NCBI GenBank assembly: GCA_021307315.1
Contig: JAJSPD010000054.1
Location: forward strand, 248,001-312,000
DNA from: Bisporella sp. PMI_857
Lineage: Eukaryota; Ascomycota; Leotiomycetes; Helotiales; Helotiaceae
DNA: 64,000 nt
Direction of reading: 5' to 3'
Each line of letters starts with the position of its first letter. Position 1 is the first letter of the stretch. A program made the position numbers and the translations under genes. Below are positions 58,388 through 64,000 of this stretch, in pieces. Under the pieces are notes generated by a model that worked only from the letters and a program-made list of their open reading frames with translations, made no database searches and had not been told where the DNA came from.

Positions 58388-60364
58388 TCAGCCATAATTG
58401 ATCTCGATCTCCTTATCCTCGTTCTCCATCCTCTCCCGATCTCTCTTCTTCTCCCGCCGTCCCACCTGCGCCAGCGGCGTGTTCGGCAGCGGCGCCGCAA
58501 AGATGCCGAACTCGACCGTCCACCCGTCCCTCTTCATCTTGGCCCATTCCTTCGCCAGCGCTAGTTTCACCAACTCCCCCGCGGCGTTAGCGTCCTCTTT
58601 GCTGTCGTGCCCGTTCATCTGGCCGTTTTTGACGACCTGGATGTCGCGGTTCAGGTGGGTGGCCATGAGGGCCTTGAGGCTGTTGCGGTAGGGCAGGCCG
58701 GCGGGATGTGGATACAAGAGAGCGGTATCGATGATGGTGGAGTGGATGATGCGGGTTGCGTTGAGATCGTTTTCGAGGCCGTGGCCGATCAGGGGTGTGA
58801 GTGGTGTTAGGTGGGAGAAGAGCAGCGCTCGTGCTACGGCCGGGGAGTCGACGATGCGGAGCGGCGATGGAGAAGATTTAGAAGACGGCGTTCCTGTTGC
58901 AGGGGCGGAGTATCGAAGAGCGTTTGCCATGTCTTTTGGCCAGACGCCTGAATATCTAGAGTTCAAGTCGAGAACCTCGCCGAATGGACGGACCAGGACA
59001 TCAAAGAGGGACTCTCCACTTGGCCAGGATGTTGCGGTTAGTCGGATGAGCTCCATGCCGTAGACTGTGTAACCCATCTCTCCGTCGATGCAAACCGGGC
59101 GATCGGATATCTTCTCAATGTTGACGGGCGTCTTCTCAAAGTTTAAAACAGTGGCCATTCTCTTCACCTCTGAAACTTTGAAGACATGATTGGGGCTTTG
59201 TGTGCAGCCTATCGAGTCCGCCATTGATTGTCCACAGCAGCGGAATCGCTTCTCGCGTTTTGCTTTAGGGTCTAATGGGTTCCGATCTGACCAGAATGGC
59301 TTGCCGAAATGGTATGTGCATGTGCCGCCGCTTTGGAGAGCGCCATCTTCTTCGCGGCGCCCAGGGAATACCTGGAATCGGGTCTTGCATCTATCGCAGT
59401 TTTCCCATCCCTGAGCAGCTTCGATGCCTTTTCTGGCCGCTTCTACATCTTCTGGTGATGGGATCTTTGTGACATAACCATGCTTTTCTAACCCAGAGAT
59501 GTCTGTATAGAGTTTGTGCAGTAGATTAAGCTCATCGTCAGGGGATAATCCAGTCTCAACCTTAATGGGAGGTCCCTTTGGCTTTGATGGTGTCTTGTCA
59601 CTTATGAGAGCTTTTGCCGCCGCCTCTGCTTGCTCAATGGCTTTTGACCTCTCCTGCTTCCATTGCGGGACGGTCATACGCTTATATACCATGATTTTAT
59701 TCTTCACCACATTCCCATAAATACTCGGCGTTTTAGTTGCATCCTCTTCCATATCGAGGGCCTTGGTGATCAGCTCTTGAGCTGATAATACCAAATTTTC
59801 TTCTTCGTCATTTGCATCCTTTACAAGTTCCGAGTTGAGACGAACAAATTGCTCATGCAACGCCTTTAACAATCGGAGTCTGATATCAAATGTCGCGGGT
59901 TGAGCTTTCAGAGGACGTGGATTCAGCGCTTCCTTTTTGATAGGCTGCTTCACAGGTGTCTTGGTAGTTACTTGGGGGAGTGGTCTCGAGACAGGTACGG
60001 ATTTATTGTCAAGAGGTTTCTTTCGGAGTGGCGGAGGCGAGAGGGGGGCACCGACGAAGACCTTCTTTGGTCTCACTTCTGAAGTGTTTGACGAATTTGT
60101 TGCCTCTTGTGGCGGTTTCGCAACTTCTAGCTTCTCCGCTTCTAGGGCATTCCCTTTGGACTGAAGTAAATTACTCTCCATTTGAGACTGGAATTGACTA
60201 CTTGACTTCTCGTCACCTCCAATAATCATTCCATCCTTGTTGACTGCTGTGGATGCGGGCGTATCCTGCTTGCCTTGTGAATGCGAAAAGATACAGCCAG
60301 GCAGCATGCAGCTCTGCTGATAAGGGCAGACAATGTCTGAAAATAGTCCTTTCGTGGTGAACAT
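58388..60364 (-). CDS. rex3: RNA exonuclease 3 (Rex3)
   Basis: An intronless 658-residue protein. It begins with a CCCH zinc finger (CPYQQSCMLPGCIFSH, C-x5-C-x4-C-x3-H), then a disordered segment, then the conserved middle part with a Cys/His cluster (ENCDRCKTRFQV, CTYHFGKPFW, RCCGQ, CTQSPNHV). The DEDDh exonuclease domain follows: CIDGEMGYTVYGMELIR (Asp and Glu of Exo I), LIGHGLENDLNATRI (Exo II Asp) and GHDSKEDANAAGELV (Exo III His and Asp). The C-terminal tail is Lys/Arg/Glu-rich. Rex3 trims 3' ends of stable RNAs such as RNase MRP RNA, with Rex1 and Rex2. All acidic catalytic residues are present. Confidence 0.94.
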   Translation of the reverse strand: MFTTKGLFSDIVCPYQQSCMLPGCIFSHSQGKQDTPASTAVNKDGMIIGGDEKSSSQFQSQMESNLLQSKGNALEAEKLEVAKPPQEATNSSNTSEVRPKKVFVGAPLSPPPLRKKPLDNKSVPVSRPLPQVTTKTPVKQPIKKEALNPRPLKAQPATFDIRLRLLKALHEQFVRLNSELVKDANDEEENLVLSAQELITKALDMEEDATKTPSIYGNVVKNKIMVYKRMTVPQWKQERSKAIEQAEAAAKALISDKTPSKPKGPPIKVETGLSPDDELNLLHKLYTDISGLEKHGYVTKIPSPEDVEAARKGIEAAQGWENCDRCKTRFQVFPGRREEDGALQSGGTCTYHFGKPFWSDRNPLDPKAKREKRFRCCGQSMADSIGCTQSPNHVFKVSEVKRMATVLNFEKTPVNIEKISDRPVCIDGEMGYTVYGMELIRLTATSWPSGESLFDVLVRPFGEVLDLNSRYSGVWPKDMANALRYSAPATGTPSSKSSPSPLRIVDSPAVARALLFSHLTPLTPLIGHGLENDLNATRIIHSTIIDTALLYPHPAGLPYRNSLKALMATHLNRDIQVVKNGQMNGHDSKEDANAAGELVKLALAKEWAKMKRDGWTVEFGIFAAPLPNTPLAQVGRREKKRDRERMENEDKEIEINYG

Positions 60365-61945
60365 CTTGCAAGTCCTGGTCTAGAACAAAGAGGATACTGC
60401 GCGGTCAACGAAGCAAAATAAGTATAGTCACGTGGTTGTGATCATCATTCGAGGACGCCTCGCCGGAAGAAAATAGGGAGAGTAACGGGCAAATGGGTGT
60501 GTGAATGATGGTAGCTCCGCTATTTTTGAGAATGGGGAAAGAGGCCAAGCTCAATTTATTAGGTTCAGCAAGATGAGACAGGTGGGCAAGCAAATGCCAT
60601 CAGCTAATCTCATGTTTTCAAACTGAGAACTGTTCAGGTCAATGAGTATCGTCATCGAACAAGTAAACAAACGAATATGAGTATTAGGCTGTGAGCTATT
60701 GATGGTGCCTTATCAGAGCTGAACATCAACCAATTACTGGACATTGTGGTAAAGGCAAGAAAGATAAAGAACTTTTAAAGCACAGTATGTGCTCGTTCAT
60801 TGAGATGATAGGGATGAAAATGATCATGGGCTTACTGACTAGTTATGCTGGCGAGAATTGTGCCCGTGTCTCTCTCTGTATTTGGTAGAGGGTAATGTTT
60901 GAGAGTTTCCTCTTCAGGAATGGCTGGATAAAGAGGTTGAGATGTTGGGCAGAAGAATGAGGTGAGGTCCAGAGCAGCCTATCAGATGCGATATCCAACC
61001 CAAGGCCTTGCACCCCACTCACACCACTGACTGTGCACTTACTGTCCTGTGTCCCGAGAATAAACGGCTAAACTTTGGGGGCCTTTTCGTTCAGGGGGCC
61101 CTACAGGGGGGTGGGGGAGGAGGCTTCTTCTAAAGAATCTTTGGTCGCGTGCATTAACATCAGTCGCCTCAACACCAACAAAGAATGGTCAGTCAACTGG
61201 TACCAGTGTTTAATAGATTCCTGCATCATATCGCTTTCTATGGTATCGAATCAACTGTGACTAGGGCATGATCAACTACCCGATACGATAAGGCCTAAGC
61301 ATGGTGATACGATACGGTGTTTGGAGCTTCCAGGTCATTCACCGCCCCCCTCCTGACGTTCTGGTACTAGCAACTAGATTTTGGTACCTGAAATGCTGCA
61401 TCCTTCGGCTTTTCTGCCCTACATTGTCATTGCCTTGGCCCCTTTTCCCTTGCCTTTTGCCTTACCTCATACATTCACTTATCTCAGATTCCCTTGGTGT
61501 TGTGCCCTTATCTCTTGTGATTTCACTGACACTAGTCTGCGTCACTGGTAACTCACCTTGTCCCACTCACTCACGTCCCTTTTCTCTTGCCAAAACCCTC
61601 CCACACTTCCCTTTGTTCACAATTCCTCAATTATCATCATCATTTCTCCTTGCAGAGCATTTGCATCCCACAAAAAGAGAACGGCACCTACTGTAGTACC
61701 TACGTAGGGTTGCAGGGTGCATACAGCCTTGCCACACTAACTCTGCAGCAATACCCCGGCCAAACCACCAGCCTTACAGCACCACGCCACCTCGACATCA
61801 CTGTACCCGAAGGTTCCGACCTCCGAGCTTTCCTAGTGATCAAGTTGTGCCTTGAGCCACAACTTGATCATTCTCATCGATCACATTCGCATTGTTACCG
61901 TTTTCCTTTTCTTCGTTGGACCGCGCCTTCTTCTCAACCGAAGCA
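60365..61945. other. Divergent intergenic region
   Basis: 1.58 kb between REX3 and the lipase gene. It has a G-rich cluster at about 61076-61125 and a 13-bp inverted repeat at 61837-61870 (separate entry). Short ORFs show no domain. Confidence 0.5.
61837..61870 (+). repeat. 13-bp perfect inverted repeat, 8-nt loop
   Basis: TGATCAAGTTGTG at 61837-61849 is the exact reverse complement of 61858-61870; a G-T and an A-T pair extend the stem. It ends 75 nt before the lipase ATG, so it could form a hairpin in the 5' UTR. Confidence 0.85.
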
Positions 61946-63822
61946 ATGGCATTAAATGGTTCCAGTCGAGATGTATGTTCCTTCCCTACCCATCTTTCGC
62001 CTCAAAGGTTTTACACCATGATGCGTTCGGACTACATGTTTCCTCCGGGCAATCGGAATACTGATGCGCTTTTAGGCCCAGCATCTCTGCGTCCTTGTGC
62101 ATGGGCTATGGGGCAACCCGCAACATCTGAAAGTCATGGCTCAAATGTTACGAGAGAAATATACTGAGGAATATCTACATCTCTTAGTCGCGAAGCGGAA
62201 CTCGAACAGCTTTACATATGATGGTATTGAAGTGGGTGGCGAACGCGTTTGCGAGGAGGTTTTAGAAGAAGTCCAGAAACTCGAAAAGGCAGGACAGGCG
62301 ATCAAGCGCATATCTTTCGTGGGATACTCCTTAGGAGGGCTTGTTGCCCGATATTGTGTTGGCTTACTATTTTCAAAAGGTTTCTTTGAGAAGATATCAG
62401 CCGTGGTATGTAACTCTTAAGGTTAAGAACAGCACGTATACTAATCTAGCTAGAATTTTACAGTATGTCAATTGCTTTATTAAACGGGATCATAGTTGAT
62501 TACCTGAAGAGTTATGTCATTCAAAGAGCTGTACGGAACGAAACTAACCTATGCTTCAGACCTTTGCCTCGCCGCATCTTGGCGTGCGCACACCACTGCG
62601 TGGTTGGCACAATCAGTAAGTGGGATACACCCATTGCGGACTGTTTCATGAGCAAATCTGCTTGTATCGGAAAGAAAATATCCTAACTGGAGTTTCTATC
62701 CCAGCAATATTAGCAGAAACAAGAACACAGCTCAGATCCATGTTTGAAGATCCAAGTCTTTTTTTCATTGGGTAAAACTAACGCTTCATCTGGTAGTATT
62801 TGGAATGTTCTTGGGGCACGAACTCTCTCAGCGTCAGGACGCCAGCTCTTTACGATTGACAAGTTTCGTGATACTGGCAAACCGCTACTTGAAATCCTAG
62901 CTGACCCCGAGTCTATATTCATCAAGGGACTGTCACAATTCCAGCGAAGAACCTTATATGCCAATATCGTACGTTAATCCGCGAATCGCTTCCTAGACAA
63001 GCATTAAGCGCCATCATGAATACCTTTAAATGCTTACTGCCGTATCTATAGGTTAACGATCGCTCAGCGGTATATTACACGACTGGCATTTCGTCGACTG
63101 ATCCGTATACAAACCCTGATAAAGTTAACATCAAATACCTTAGAGGGTACGAGGATGTAATCATAGACCCATCTGCACCTGTAGCCCCCAATGATCCAGA
63201 CGAATCAGAGTCAACCTTTTATGGAAGATTTATCAAGAGCAGCCAGACTAGTATAGGGAGATTGCCATTCTTTCTGGCCATGATACTGTTCATTCCGTTC
63301 GGCGTTCTCGCTTTTCTTCTCAACTCTGGAGTTCAATCCTTTAGAAGCAATAGAAGAATTCGTCTTCACGAACGAGGATTAGCTGGCATCCAGCCTGGAA
63401 ACTACCGTGTACCACTGCTAATCACAGGCATGAGAGAGGCAGTGGAGGACGTTTACGAAAACCTCAACAGTGCTCAGAGCCACGAGTATCTGGTTGCTGG
63501 AACTGAAGATGAAGCAGCCCATGAAGAACCAAGCGCAGCACGAATGGATTGTCTTTCAGCTTCACTAGAGGCCCAAGTTGATGGATTAACTCCAGAAAAG
63601 CAGTTTGAGGTCCGTCAACACGATGTACCTACCCTTGCTCTCGCGCCATACCAGTTCCGAATGATTCAGGCTCTGGACAAGCTAGGTTGGCGGAAGTATC
63701 CGGTCTACATCCACAAAGTAATGCACAGCCACGCAGCCATTATTCAGCGTATCGAGAGACCGAGTCTGGACGAGGGCAGAATTGTGCTCTCCCACTGGCT
63801 GAATGAAGAGTTTATTCTCTAA
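61946..63822 (+). CDS. ROG1-type lipase/serine esterase (DUF676)
   Basis: Exons 61946-61972, 62076-62405, 62454-62462, 62560-62615, 62797-62968 and 63052-63822 give 454 residues in frame. The alpha/beta-hydrolase opens with HLCVLVHGLWGNPQHL; the nucleophile elbow is GYSLGG (family norm GHSLGG); then NFTTFASPHLGVRTPLRG, IWNVLGARTLSASGRQLF, the Asp-containing LLEILADPES, and VNDRSAVYYTTGI with the catalytic His region (NDRS pattern). The NFTTFASP block exists only if a 9-nt micro-exon (AATTTTACA, 62454-62462) is included. A membrane segment lies at about residues 270-290 (LPFFLAMILFIPFGVLAFLL), followed by a cytosolic C-terminus. Yeast Rog1 is a monoacylglycerol lipase; substrate here is inferred. 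The 181-nt fourth intron (62616-62796) is placed from motif continuity. Confidence 0.88.
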
Positions 63823-64000
63823 GGTCTTAATGGACGGAGAATGTTACCAAATCATATAGATGATTGAGGCGTTGTTTTCTAGCGAGCTTGCTTTGAGCAT
63901 GCAGCGATCGCGATGTCCACACTTTATAAATCTTACTTTGAGCGCGGCGTTTTTAGAGCGGTTGCTTTTTCCCATTACTTTGTACAATAGCCAGAACATA

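Overview
The window is nuclear DNA of a filamentous ascomycete (Pezizomycotina). Genes are split by short introns, mostly 45-60 nt, with GTAAGT-like donors, CTAAC/CTAAT branch sites and CAG/TAG acceptors. The proteins are clearly fungal: an ENA-type P-type ATPase, Bud6, Pbp1/ataxin-2, Ypi1, an alkyltransferase-like protein, and proteins with fungal STAND-type N-termini. A Leotiomycete is my guess from overall gene style; I cannot prove it from the sequence. Exon models were built by reading splice signals by eye. For most multi-exon genes the spliced length is a multiple of three and joins conserved motifs in frame.

Left part (1-24 kb), mostly housekeeping. A large 13-exon gene with a MYND-like zinc finger runs off the left edge on the minus strand. 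It is followed by a three-KH RNA-binding protein, RVB1, an HMG-box factor of the Rox1 type, an ENA cation ATPase, mitochondrial ribosomal protein bL28m, and a secreted S10 serine carboxypeptidase in ten exons.

Middle part (24-46 kb), more accessory. It holds a type II membrane glycosyltransferase-like protein, a gene with a fungal STAND-type N-terminus plus ubiquitin-like domain that seems to continue into C2H2 zinc fingers, and a 2EXR/F-box-like protein. A frameshifted relic of a beta-lactamase-type serine hydrolase follows. Next is a tRNA-Lys(CTT) gene whose T-loop is interrupted by a 50-nt sequence that looks exactly like a spliceosomal intron. Then come a SAM-methyltransferase homologue with an eroded cofactor motif, YPI1, a cysteine-rich GPI-type surface protein, a 729-aa orphan membrane protein, and an ATL1-type alkyltransferase-like protein.

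Right part (46-64 kb), housekeeping again. It contains Pbp1/ataxin-2 (LsmAD and PAM2 present, no Sm fold seen), Bud6, a SnoaL-like protein divergent from RFC5, the REX3 exonuclease, and a ROG1-type lipase whose conserved segment needs a 9-nt micro-exon.

There is no operon-like logic. The genes serve separate processes: chromatin and replication (RVB1, RFC5), DNA repair (ATL1), RNA metabolism (KH protein, Pbp1, REX3), polarity (Bud6), phosphatase control (Ypi1) and ion homeostasis (ENA). The most notable signals are the interrupted tRNA gene, the micro-exon, three stop-free introns of length 3n, and the C2H2 extension.
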